NCBI GenBank assembly: GCA_001642005.1 | Contig: LWCA01000039.1 | Span: 1 to 64,000 of the forward strand | Source of the DNA: Intoshia linei | Taxonomy: Eukaryota; Orthonectida; Rhopaluridae | Length of the DNA: 64,000 nt | Reading direction: 5' to 3' | In this document: one piece after another, positions 1 to 11,896 of the stretch | Position numbering within the stretch: position 1 is the first letter of the stretch | Layout of the letters: each line of letters starts with the position of its first letter | The notes under the pieces: generated by a model | What the model saw: the letters and a program-made list of their open reading frames with translations, nothing else | The model's database searches: none | What the model was told of the DNA's origin: nothing | Made by a program: the position numbers and the translations under genes

Positions 1-2773
1 TTCATAAGATTTCGTAAAATCGGATTTTTGAAAAGAATATCGGTGTAAGTCAATGTTTCCATGAGGGCTTGAAATGGTATTTTTGATTTAATTTTATTAG
101 TGGTAGGATTTTTGAAATGGTAAATTTTAAATATTATAATATAATCATATTTTCATAGTAGTAACAAACATAAATCAAATTCAGGTATGTCTCAATTTTT
201 TTCGGGAAATCCCGGGAAATTGTAAAAATCCCGGGAATTTTGTCCCGGTTTTTTTCCTGGCACAATCACTACAGCTGTATCCTGTTAACAAAGACTAAAA
301 ATTACCCAATCTGAATACGTGACGCTTTCAAGGTCAAAAAGAAATTCTAATTAAAATAACGTTTTCCAATGTTCCATATAATCGGTCCAACCACAAATTT
401 TTGTCAACACTAAGGTTTGATTTTTTTAATAATTTAAAAAATTTTAAAATTTTAAATCAGAAATTGCTTAAAAACATAATTAAAAGAACAATAATGGAGA
501 CTAAAATAATGTATAATAAAAATTAGGATATGAGGCACTTTAAAAATATTTCAATATTGATGTCTGTAAATTGACTTCACCGTATTTGCTTGCCAGATTT
601 GATACGGGTCATTTCCCAGTTTATAAATAAAAGTACTCTTTGTTAATTCTGTCTTTTGTTAATTCATAATTCAAATCATTAATTTTTGGAGAACGTATAC
701 GATATGGCAATGCCATCCATGAAAGGTTATAATTAAAATCTTCACTAGAAAGGTTTTAACTGAATTTTATTTAAAATATATTATTTTATAGAATATTTTA
801 AAATTAATCAATAATTTCAAGGTATATCAAAGGTAACTACGCCAAAATTCAAGGGAATCTATAAAATTACCAAATAGAAAGTTTTTCATGTCGACAATAA
901 TATTTTCATTGGCAATGATTTTAATTTTTACGTTCATTTGCTTATTTGGTAATTTACAATTTATAATAATGTTAATATTGTAATGTATACTAGGAAGTTT
1001 CATGCCAAATAGAGGCAATTTTATACGAAATAACCTTCTCTCCACCACACCTAGCATAATCAATTATAATAATGCTAAAAACGTTAGGCAGGAATGTTCC
1101 ATCACTGGTTTCATTGAAATGTGGTCATCTGTTTTATACATTTTAAAATGCAAAAAGCTCATTAGAGTGCAAATTTAAGCTCGATTTAATAATTTATGGT
1201 AAATTCAATTCAATTCCAACCATATACGATTATGATTTCATTAAATATGGTCGCCGGATATCAAACTTAACAAATTAAACCTTAAATGTAAATTATGAAA
1301 ATAAAATTTTTTAATCATGTCGAATACAATGAAATCATTTATTCATTTATCGGCATCCATTTGATTTTTCAAATTACTTTTGGACTGCGTTAATTTTTAA
1401 ATTTAATTTTGCAAAGTATTTTAGACTGCGTTATTTTTGTATTTTTAATAAAAAAAGAAATGATTAAACATTATGTCTACAAGTTAAACTTGAATAGTTT
1501 ATAAATTGTCATGAGTCATGACATTACTTAATAAAATAGAAAAGATTTAATGATTCATTAATTTTACATAAATTAATGGTACAATATTTGATCCCTTTGT
1601 TTTTGCAGCATTTCTAAATTTCTAATGATTTTTAAAAAAACGAAATTATTATATTACTGTGATAATAATTATTAATTAATAAACAAACTTTATAGTCTTA
1701 TTTGATCCTCGTTTTGAATAGAAATAAACTTTTTTAAATTATCAGTTTCCTTTAAGAACTCAACCTGTAGATTTTGATTAAGTCTCTGATACTTATCAAA
1801 CAATGTATGCCATGTAACAACTATGTCTTCATTATGATCCAATCTTTATAACGAAATCAAAATCGCAAACGCTAAAAATATGGTTCAACATCAATGTAAA
1901 TAATAATACATTATTAATGTTTACAATTAATAAAATTTACCTATTGCTTTCAAAGTTTGGCACTATTTCTGCCATGACAGAAATATGACTACTAGAATAG
2001 ATTTAAAATATTAATTACATTAAATTACTCATAAACGTAAACATTATTGCAGTGTATTCGGTAGTAGAAAGATAATTGTTTATATTTTACTTCAAATGAT
2101 ACAAAATTATTCTGTTATTATTTACTATTTTGTTCAGCTTATTCTGTCAAACCGATGTGTAGGTTCTTCTACCACTGACTGTAGAACACCATAAGACGCT
2201 GCAAATCTAATCACAGACATTCGATTTTGATTTCATTAGCTTTATTTCGATTTGGCATATTTTGAATGAGTTAAAAGTTAATTTACGTTATTTTAATAAT
2301 AAATACTTTATTTTAGTAATACGTACTTTATTACACTAGACAACACTGAAAAATACATCTGCATAAAAATAATACCATCTTGTGGATAATCTAGCGCTGA
2401 TTTTAATGATATAATATATTTATAAGTTTTAATTCATATAACCCATTTATTAACACTTTTAATGTTAAAAAAAATATAACAAAGTTTCACTTCAATTCTA
2501 AAATTGACCAATTATATCATTCAAAATAATGTTTACTTTAAAAAAGGTGTAGTTTTTTAAGTTTGAATATTTATTTACTAATTTAAAATGCATATCTACG
2601 AAATAAACGAGACATATTATTGCTTTTCATGTGGTATATATTTGCCAAACACAAAAAAATGTTACTCTATAACTGATAAATGTAAAAATTTGATAATGCA
2701 AATATACAGTTTAATATACGAGAATCAACTTTGAAATCCCTCAAATCTATATCAAACGTGCCATTCGTCTATA

Positions 2774-3037
2774 ATGAGATTTAAAAAGAGATTTGTGACA
2801 CCTAGAATATGGAAACATTCAGAAAGTGCAAATGACTGCTATTTCTGTATTCTGAAAAGAAGAAAACAAACAAATAAATTAAGCCTTTACTCTTATCCGG
2901 CCACCAAAACTTTACCAATTCCAATGGAAGTATATAATTTAGTTTCATCATCCCAGCCATTATCATCTCAAGAAACAGTTGTTTCAATGTATACAGAGGA
3001 ATGTCCAAATCATCCAATTATTATTACAGTTTATTAA
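2774..3037 (+). pseudogene. Fragment with a DCYFC motif, probably transposon-derived
   Basis: An 87-codon open frame reads ...W-K-H-S-E-S-A-N-D-C-Y-F-C... near residues 13-25. The W-x-H-S-x(4)-DCYFC pattern resembles, from memory, repeated uncharacterised proteins of Hydra and arthropod genomes that travel with mobile elements, where the cysteines may bind a metal. The rest (SYPATKTLPIPMEV) also resembles the proline-rich segment that follows the motif in those proteins. It has no upstream partner and sits among repeats, so a broken element is likelier than a gene. The family match is recollection, not a search result. Confidence 0.4.
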
Positions 3038-3189
3038 ATTCCAAAATTCCTTAATTTTATGTATACATTTACAATGTAAATTTTATTTTGAAATACATAT
3101 TTTAAATTCAAACATTGTAGCATTGAATATACAGTAGTTTCTCGTTTATAAGTACACTCGCTATTAATTTAATTGATTTTATTATTATT

Positions 3190-3564
3190 CCAGGATGCTA
3201 CTGTACCACCTGTAATTTTTTTTAAATTCTAGGCCTGTTTCCATTAAAAAAAAAGGTAATTTGCGTTTTGGCCCTAAAGATATATTTTTTTAAATTTAAA
3301 TTTATAATATTGATGATTTTAAAATCCGTATCAGAGTATATATTTTATTAAATTCTTGAACTCGTTTGATTATCAAAAAAAGGACAATTGGGCTTTTTTG
3401 AATCGTAAAATGTGAGTTTGGGAGATTAAAATTTATTTTGCTAACACCCCCGGAAAAATCTGTAATTGAAATATGCACTTTATAAAATTCTAAGACAAGT
3501 AGTTATTTAAATAAAGTGGAACACACACAAACCAAAATCGCGTAGCATATTATATAAGTAAGGA
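3190..3564 (-). mobile_element. Helitron-like non-autonomous element, 5' part (reverse)
   Basis: Read on the minus strand, the sequence begins A|TCCTTACTTATATAATATGC and continues through a GT-rich stretch, a 'cccaattgtcc' segment and a 'gtggtacag' segment. The same order occurs on the plus strand from 19,117. The 5'-TC start after an A is the Helitron convention. The 3' end with its hairpin is missing here. Confidence 0.55.
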
Positions 3565-4816
3565 TAAACTCTGGGATATTTTTTACAATCATAAGCATTA
3601 CAGTATAATAATAATATCATAAGCATATAATAAATATCAACCTCAAAAAAGTACATTTTCATAATCAAAACCCTAGATAGTGAAGATAACGTGCCGATTT
3701 AAACAGAAACATCGTATAAAAAACTTGACAATTAATGCGTGTAGTGTCCAGATTTTACTTTTTTCAACATAATGGATAGCTTTGATAGCAAAAAAAAATT
3801 TGTAAGAGAATTTGTGATTTAAATAATTGATCCTTGCATTCTACAGCACCTTTTATCATTTAAAAATAATTTTATTGTTTATAATTATTTACATGTCGAT
3901 AAATATTTTCCACTAAAAATAATCTAGGAAAATATTTAAAATTTGCATTAATGATTGACGATTAAAATCAATTAAAGAAAGTATTATAATTTATTAAAAT
4001 TTTTTAATGTTTAAAAGAAATGCACTCAAAAATAAAATTGTCCAACAAACTGGAATATAAAAGTAAATACTAGCCCAATATTTTAATACCATTTCAAAAT
4101 CATTAGTGTACATTGTGAATCCGAAAAATCTATGGTCAATTGGGTTAAAATCCACATGATCAAATTAAAAAATTGATTAATTGAAACATTGACATTTTTC
4201 TTTTTCGTATATTTTTCATACACACCTACAACATAATCTTGAAGAATGACACACACATAAAATACAATTCCGTTCATAATATAATTTGTTTTGGAACCGT
4301 GCCAAATAACATTAAACAATAACATAATACCTATGCAACACTTTTTTTATCTTATTTAAATCAAAAGGTACATATATAGATCTGTACATGAATAGTTGTG
4401 TGTTAAGGTTCCAAATTCGCATACATTTTTGAAGGCGATTGGTACATTTAAATGATTTGATGCTGCCTCTATTGTTTAAAATAATTTGATAATATATAAA
4501 TTAACAAAAAATTTATAATAAGACCACTGAAATAGAGAAAAATATTATCGTACCAAATCAATGACATTGTTAGTATATAACGTGCCGAGAACCATTGTCG
4601 TTTGTTTTCTTTTTTGTGAATTACATAACAAAATAAACAGTAAACCACCAGTGAAAAAACGTAGAGTAATTTTCTTTGTCTATCATCAACAGTTTGTTGC
4701 ATTATAATTTCTATTATTAAATCAATATTAAATTTATATAAAATGCATATGATGGTTTATTTTGGTTTAAACTTTAAACTTATAAAATATTAATTTTTCA
4801 CAAGGACGATAATATA

Positions 4817-5100
4817 GACTTTTTATTGATGTGATAAAATATGTAGTAAACAATTAATAATATACTGTAAACAATACCTGAAGAACATGTTCCATTTTGG
4901 GAACATTGACGGTTTAAAGGTTAATATTAATAGTTCATCATCTCGCAAAAATAGAGTACTCCATGTTTTTTGACCATCATTGGTTTCACCCAAATGTAAT
5001 GATTCATTAAAAATTGTCATTATTATTAATTTTTTGGGGGTCCACAGGTTTATTGTAATATCTTTTTATGGGTCTACAGCTAAAAAGGGTTGAGAATGCC
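4817..5100 (-). mobile_element. hAT-type MITE fragment, relative of the 40,051 element
   Basis: On the minus strand this stretch matches the element at 40,051-40,472 over nearly its first 290 bases, including the terminal GGCATTCTCAACCCTTTTT, a phrase around ttttgcgagatgatgaact, and 'ggaacatgttcttcaggtat'. The other end is not recognisable, so the copy is truncated. A 65-codon open frame inside it is a by-product of the repeat. Confidence 0.6.
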
Positions 5101-5439
5101 TTATGTAGATAACTTATTTTAAAAATATTATGTTACCAAGGAATCATTCCAGCACACCTAATGATAAAAGTCACGCTATGCCACTGATTACTTTTAGTAA
5201 TTCGTTGTTGTAGTTTTAATTTAAATTTTAAGCAAAATGTTTTGAAAATGAGAATTTGAAATTGAAAAATTGTGAAACAATGAATTGTAAAGATTTTCAA
5301 CCATTTATTCTATATTAGAAATGTGTAGACGTTTAAAGCACATTTTTTTTGAAATTGTAAGATCAATATTTACATTTGCAATTATTATTTTAATAATGCT
5401 ATTTTTATAATGTTTATGATTTTAAAACTTATTCCACAA

Positions 5440-5700
5440 TTGATGTTGTATAAAATTCTAGGACTTTTTTCATTATTACAAAAAAAAGTAATTTGTGGTT
5501 TTGATATCAAGATATAATATTTTGAAATTGAAATTTATTATAATGTTAATGATATTAAAATTTTTATCAGATTGTGAATTTTTTATAATTATAGGATTTT
5601 GCATTTAAAAAGAAAGATAATTGGGGTTTTTAACATTGAAGAACTAATTTCTGAAAATCAAATTTGCGATAAAACATCACTACCAAAAAACTCTATTATA
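5440..5700 (-). repeat. Helitron-family internal fragment (reverse)
   Basis: Read on the minus strand, this resembles the inner part of the 19,117 element: AT-rich text with 'attctaggactttttt', 'aaaagtaatttgtggtttt' and 'gataattggggtttt' phrases. It lacks both diagnostic ends. It lies in opposite orientation to the 3'-end fragment at 5,910-6,046, so the two are probably separate insertions. Confidence 0.5.
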
Positions 5701-5909
5701 AATGGGTATTCTTAAAGCTCTATGCTTATTAGTTTCTTAAATAAGTAATTTTTGGTAACAGATAAAAAAATAAATACACATAAATATATAGACATACATT
5801 TTATTTATACATACACAATGTGTTAACACATTTATAAATTCTTTACTTACGTAAAATTTAATGTATGTGTTTGCCATTTTTTTAAAAAATTGACCTAGAA
5901 TTTTAGCAA

Positions 5910-6046
5910 ACATTACAGCTGATACAGTTATATCCAGTGAACATACACATAAAATTTCTATCTGACAAAGTGACGCCTTCACGGTCAAAAAAGCCCTCGG
6001 CAGAGCTAGGATTCTGTTTGTACGAAATACATAACAGTCAAGCTAG
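5910..6046 (+). mobile_element. Helitron-like 3' terminus with hairpin
   Basis: The fragment contains 'gtgacgccttcacggtcaaa', then 'ctcggcagagctagg', then an imperfect palindrome around CTGTTTGTAC / GTACATAACAG-type arms, and ends ...CTAG at 6,043-6,046 followed by T. The same ending recurs at 33,655 and 48,365, and similarity stops just past it. A hairpin a few bases before CTRR^T is the Helitron 3' signature. Confidence 0.55.
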
Positions 6047-8531
6047 TTACTTTATATAAGTAAAGATTTTAACTTATATTTTAACTTAATTGTTTTTTGG
6101 ATGGTAAAATTAAAAAGTCTGATGCAAATGTAATGCAATTGTATATATTAATATGTCTCCATTCCCTGAAAAATCCCTCCACAAAGCTACAGATTTTTAT
6201 TATAAACTGCTAATTTTTGTAGAAAGTACATAACAAATAAGCTACTAAAATATGAAATAAACTGATAATTTTGACAAATTTTATAATTAAAAAATTGTTA
6301 AAGGTGGATAATGTAGATTCTCCGTTAATACCGATTATATTCTGAACATGTAATAAACACAATAAAATAATTAGTGCAGCACTTATATCTAAAAAAATTT
6401 ATAAATCCAAAAAATAATATACTTATTCTTGCTAAAGCCAACTTTCCCGTGTCATATACAATTCTTATTAATCTCAAATCAATGCACAATATAAAATGCA
6501 AAATTATTTTAAAAGCTTTGTTTTTTGATGGAAAACAAACATTTTTATTAAATGGTATAATTATTGATAAACAATTTTCATTATAGCGTACCAAAATTAG
6601 CAATGAAGTAATTATATAAGCACTTTAAAAATCAATAAACAACATGATAAATTTAAAAAATAGGAAAAATGTCAATATGATTAATTTTCAGATAAAGAAG
6701 ATACATTTGGATCGGATTTAAGGAATGGAATTATCTTAATTGAGTTCAAGTACATTAAACGAAAAAAAATGGTTGCATTTGTATGGAAGTTTGAAACATT
6801 TTATTATGTTATATAATATTTTGATTGATTAATAGTATCATGATTTATTGGTAAATTAGGAATACATGGTAAAGTGATGTAACATCTTTAAATTTTGTAT
6901 CAAATAAAAAAATATATATAAAATATGTAAATTTCAAATATTAATTCCACAATCTATAATAAAATCAAAATTATAAATCATTATACTTATTAATCAATTG
7001 AAGACTCTTGGTACACTTTACCATATAATATTAAAATGTAATAATTACTAAATTTACTACACTCAAATACTTCAAAATCCAAGTGTTTCACATTAATGGG
7101 TCCATTAAATGTATCGTTCAGCATTATATTCGTGCAACTTTAATTTAACTTGCCTAAATGACACTATTAATCATTTAAATGTGGTTTTAATTCTGATGGG
7201 ACCACACCTTAGCCTATTTTATATTTGAATTAAAATACACTAAAATATACATTCAGTTTAATTGTAAAATGGTTTCGTGTTGCTTTAAATCACATTACAA
7301 CCATCTCCGTATCTAGTTGAACTGTTATAAGTCAATAGATATTTCACTTAAAATATAAATTATAGACAATTTCATGTTTCCTATATACTAATTTATGTTA
7401 CATATTGAACAAATAGTATACCTTATCTTTCATTTTAAATATATCTTTTAAGAATATAATATAATCAATACATGTTACTTATTTAACAAATTTATCAATA
7501 TTAAATTTAATTAATTATTTCAAATACTCTACAACTTAATGTTTATATATTCTTATTTCATTTTTGTCTATTTTTTCATTATTTTGAAATTGAATAATAT
7601 TTAAAAACAAAAGTGTTTAGCTACATTTCATTTTGGTATATTAATATTCTTTAAATTATATATTATTTTATTTTCGAAGTCTACATGGGTAGTACACATT
7701 TTGTACGACGTACATTACAATGTACGTGTTGTTTTTACCGTTCATTTGAAATTTTGTGTAAATGACATTTTTACTTTAAGGACTACTTTAGGGAGTTAAG
7801 GCAAACCAGCCGTTAAAACCGCTTATTTAAATCATGATTGTTTTTAAGATGTTATTAAATTGTTCTGTAGTACTACGGCATATAGTATGTTGCAAAAATA
7901 TAATCCAATTCAATTTTGAGAATTCCTTTAAATAAAGCTAAAATTATTTTTTTACATGTACATTACAAAATATTAGGTTGTTTTATATTATGATATAATA
8001 CGTTAAAATAATGAATAATTTTCATATTTTTTTAAATTATATTAATCATGTATTCGTTGAAAGAATAATTTACCATATTAAAAATTTTTGGGCTAGTTCT
8101 TAGAGAAGAAAGTTCAATTTTGTTGATCAATGATCATATTGGACACAATTTACTTTGCGAGGTCCATAGCGTATAATTTTCCAAGATTAAGAAAAATATG
8201 GTTTATATGATTCCAACCTTAAAACAATGAAAAGATAATACATAAATTTTATGAAACAAATTATAACCTAGAAAACCTTTACAACTTTTATGTATACATT
8301 TTTAGTAAATTATAAAAGTTAAGCATGCCATCCGCGGGCTGCATGCGGCCCTCCGCGACTTCGTATATATATACATAAGTATATGTTACTTATAGAATAA
8401 TATTTTTTACACAATTATGTAAGTAATATGTGAAGAAAACACATAAATAGAAAATAAAATTTGAATTCAGGATTTAGTAGTTTTTAATAAATAGATTTAT
8501 ATCTTGACCTATAAAATATGTACGGTACAGC

Positions 8532-9117
8532 CAGAGCCGTTTTAAGGCATGGGAAATATGGACTGTAGCCCAGGACCACTCATTAAAAAAGGCCCCCAAA
8601 TTAATAAAAGTACTTTACATTTACATCTTAAAAAGAGGCACCAATTTATAAAAAAATTTTTCACAACTATATCTTAAGAAACAGTTTATAAGTTTTGAAG
8701 TGTGGGAATTCATATAACTAGAAAGAAAATAGTTTAAATAATCATAATTCTGGTAATTATTCAATTTAAAATATATTCTACAATGTTCATCATATAATAT
8801 TGACATAAAAACTGTTCTGTTAAGTCAATATTCAAAAAAGAAAGTAGGAAATCTTTAATTTTCTCTTATTAATTTTTAACTAATTAAGTAAGTTTTTGTA
8901 AAAGAAATAAAACTTACTAGAAACCTACATAATATCTTTTAATTCTTTTATTAATACTCAAGGAAATAAGAATATAAGTCTTCAACCAACAGTATGCCCT
9001 ATCTTCTAAAAAGAGGCCCTAAATTTTTTTATCTCTTCGCTCATAAAACTTTGAAACTTTAAAGGTCCCCGGCCCTTTGCTTAGACCATAGCCACCAAGT
9101 GGCTTAAGACAGCTCTG
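8532..9117. mobile_element. 586-bp hAT-like element with inverted ends
   Basis: The left end CAGAGCCGTTTTAAGG and the reverse complement of the right end, CAGAGCTGTCTTAAG, form imperfect terminal inverted repeats. The flanks (ggtacagc / agtacatc) share a central gtaca, consistent with a decayed 8-bp target duplication. The interior holds only a 61-codon frame with no domain I recognise. A left end of the same type (CAGGGCCGTGGAAAAGG) occurs near 13,596. Confidence 0.5.
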
Positions 9118-9689
9118 AGTACATCACGATTAAGGGTATATTTCCTAACGTAGATTTGACGAACCTAGTCATCCCAAGTGATTTCAAGCGACTGAGAGAA
9201 TTAGAGTCGACTCAACTATATGTGTATTAAAAATATAAAAATTAAATATATACTGTGGAACGGTTTCTCAAATGTTTATTAGAAAACATTTCAAATTTGG
9301 GGTCACATAAAATTATACGAATCCCCAAAAATTTGATTAAAAGTTTTATTTGCCTATATTTAACTTAGAAATATTCAATTTGATTTATTTATTTAATATT
9401 CAATTTAATTGTGTAATAACTTTGAAAGGTGTAAAGAAGGGTCCCTGGATCCTTTGGATTCCAAAATGATATTTTTGAACAGAACTATGGAGAGCCAGCA
9501 GTAGGCCCGAATCAGATGAAAATTTTAGGCGCCATAAAAAAATTTTTAAAAATGGGATCTCTATGCATTGCTTAATCGATCGTTCATTATTTATAAATAT
9601 AAATAACCGTTGGAAATCGCATTGGTTATCGAAATTTTGTATATTTAAGAAATTTTCCAACATTAACTATTAATAAATTTAAAAAGTAG

Positions 9690-10060
9690 GCTATCAAGTT
9701 TGTAGACCTGGTTCAAATGGCCCATAGCCTCCCACAGACATGCCTGGGTCCGTGAGATTTAAATAAAATATGAAAAAAATTTATCAACTTATTTAGTTCA
9801 TTTTTAATTTCTACAGGAAAATTTTAAGTATTTAATACAGATTTGCAAGATATTGGGAATTTATCCCCAATACTAGAAGAAAGGTACCTTATTATTTGAA
9901 AAATCCGATTTTACTAAATCTTATGAGCAACAACATTAAAAAATATTTTTTCATAAATGTTAATTATTCAAGTTTCCTTTGGGTCCAAAAAAATAAATAT
10001 TTTGAAATGGAGATACATACACTATTTGAATCGGGAATCACAAATTTTAATGTTAATAAG
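9690..10060. repeat. Partial copy of the 31,007 MITE family
   Basis: Shared phrases with 31,007-31,664 include the 'ccgtgagatt..aataaaat' segment, 'tttatcaa..t..gttcatttt', 'gggaatttat.ccc', and 'tacactatttgaatcggga' near 10,018. The ends are eroded. Confidence 0.5.
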
Positions 10061-10579
10061 TTAATGATCAATCATAATTAATAATAAGTTCATGTTCATA
10101 TAGAACAGAATTAATTGTATTTTATTATAGCTAATATAGAATTGAAAACTTTTAATTTTGAACGTGGTCCATCTGAACAAACATATAACGTAACATAATA
10201 AATAATAAAAATAAATAATTCATTAACTATGAACAAATCCTTAAAAAGAGAACGTAGAAATTTAAATGTAAATGAAAAACAGAAAAGATTGAAAGTGAAG
10301 ATTTGTTTTAAATCTTCCCAGACTGTTCAAATTATCCAAAACTGGCTGTATGAGTTATGCCATAGATGACATTTCATTAATTATGTTATGTATGAATTTT
10401 TTTGTTGTAATGGAAAATCTTTATTCCCAGTTTGGGATCGAATGAAATAAACAGTGACACAGTAATAAATATTAAATATCGTCTTCTTCCATATCTCATA
10501 CTCAGTTGAATCAAAATAAAAATTTGGTTAATTTATAATTATTGAATAAATTTTTAAATAAATACTATACGACTTAGTG

Positions 10580-11110
10580 GAAATTTTTCAAAAAATCGGT
10601 AGAACAAATCAGTTTGGAAACCCTGATCTACACTGTAGATTCTACACATTTCCAATGAAGATATATGATGGAAATCTCATAAATTGATCCGTTGGTTTTT
10701 TTCATTGCTACGTAATTTTTTATTTCCAAAAAGTCACTTTTGTAAAAAATCACTTTGTATTAAATATTAGTCTAAAATTACAATAAAAGAGTATTACAAA
10801 GTTAAACTTTGTAATTATCATTTTTATATTTATTACAATGTTGGTAAAATTCACCCGAAATATGTTTTTAAATTATTGATTCCGTTAATTATTGATACAA
10901 AATGGATAATTTTTACTCATCGAATGCAGATACTGAATATATATCATTACATTCAAAAGACATTACCGATATTTCCAATTTTATTTTTTTTGGAATTTAA
11001 GCTATTTATGAAATATTGAGGATTTGCTGTTTTTATTTTATTTTTATTAAGATTATACACTCATTCTCTCTAATAGAATCAAAAAATTAATTGAGTTAAA
11101 GATAAATTTT
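10580..11110. repeat. Helitron-family internal fragment
   Basis: This aligns by eye with 19,800-20,250 and 32,860-33,380: 'ctacacatttccaat', 'tcattgctacg', 'caatgttggtaaaattc', 'gattccgttaattattgata' and 'gatactgaatatata' occur in the same order. It lacks the diagnostic TC start and CTAG hairpin end. Confidence 0.55.
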
Positions 11111-11896
11111 GTAGTTCGTCGGTTGAGTAATACTGATATTTCAATAATTTTTGATTACATAAAGAGACCAAGTAGAAAATCCTTTTGGTTCACCGATATT
11201 GACTTTTTATTTTACCTAAATTAAAAATTAAATTAAATTAGAATTTACTGCATAGTAGTTGAAAAAAAACATAAAAAAATATATACGAGTAGGTTAAAAT
11301 GATAAAAAAAAAAAACTAGTTAGACATATAGTATTAAAAATCGATTTTTATGCAATGAATTATAATTTATATTTATTTTTCATGTAAATCTGAATTGGTC
11401 ATTATAGTCGAATGTATTTAAAATCAATTACAGCCCAATAAAATTGTTTTAATCGAATCATACAAGTTAATTTATATTCTGATAGTATATCGGGACACTT
11501 TATCGCACCCAAGTTGATAAATAATGTTGGCTATTGAATTAATTTTACATAGCATATCAATATTATTCAATTCACTCTTACTTCAAATTTCCAACATAGT
11601 CAATTTATAAAATTTGATTTTCAATATAAGTTATAATTGATTTTTTATATACACAACAAAATGTACACATGTAAAAAATTTTTATCAATAAATTTGACAG
11701 TATAATTGTATCAAAGCTTTAAATTATCAATTTAAAATGCTACCCATTATATTTTTATACAATTAATTAAAACTTTTAGCACAATCATTAAAAGCGGAAG
11801 CATTTAAATTTATAATTATTGTCAGTGTAATAAATCATTTGCAAAGTGGTAAATAAAGCAGTATTAAACTCAAATCCAATAAATTTTCAATTTAAC

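Larger units (their letters stand above)
1..11896. other. Gene-poor, repeat-rich 5' flank
   Basis: I see no convincing protein-coding gene in this stretch. Open frames are short, AT-rich and lack recognisable domains. The content is dispersed repeats, several listed separately: Helitron-like fragments, hAT-like elements and a transposon-derived Cys-motif fragment. Positions about 197-251 carry three near-copies of a CCCGGGAA motif, a GC-rich island in an AT-rich setting. An upstream untranslated exon of the next gene could lie here unseen. Confidence 0.6.

Noticed and set aside
3500-3570. Spaced repeats at 3.5, 19.1, 36.2 and 52.7 kb as a CRISPR-like or regulatory array
   Set aside because: They are widely dispersed, in both orientations, and coincide with one transposon family's 5' end.
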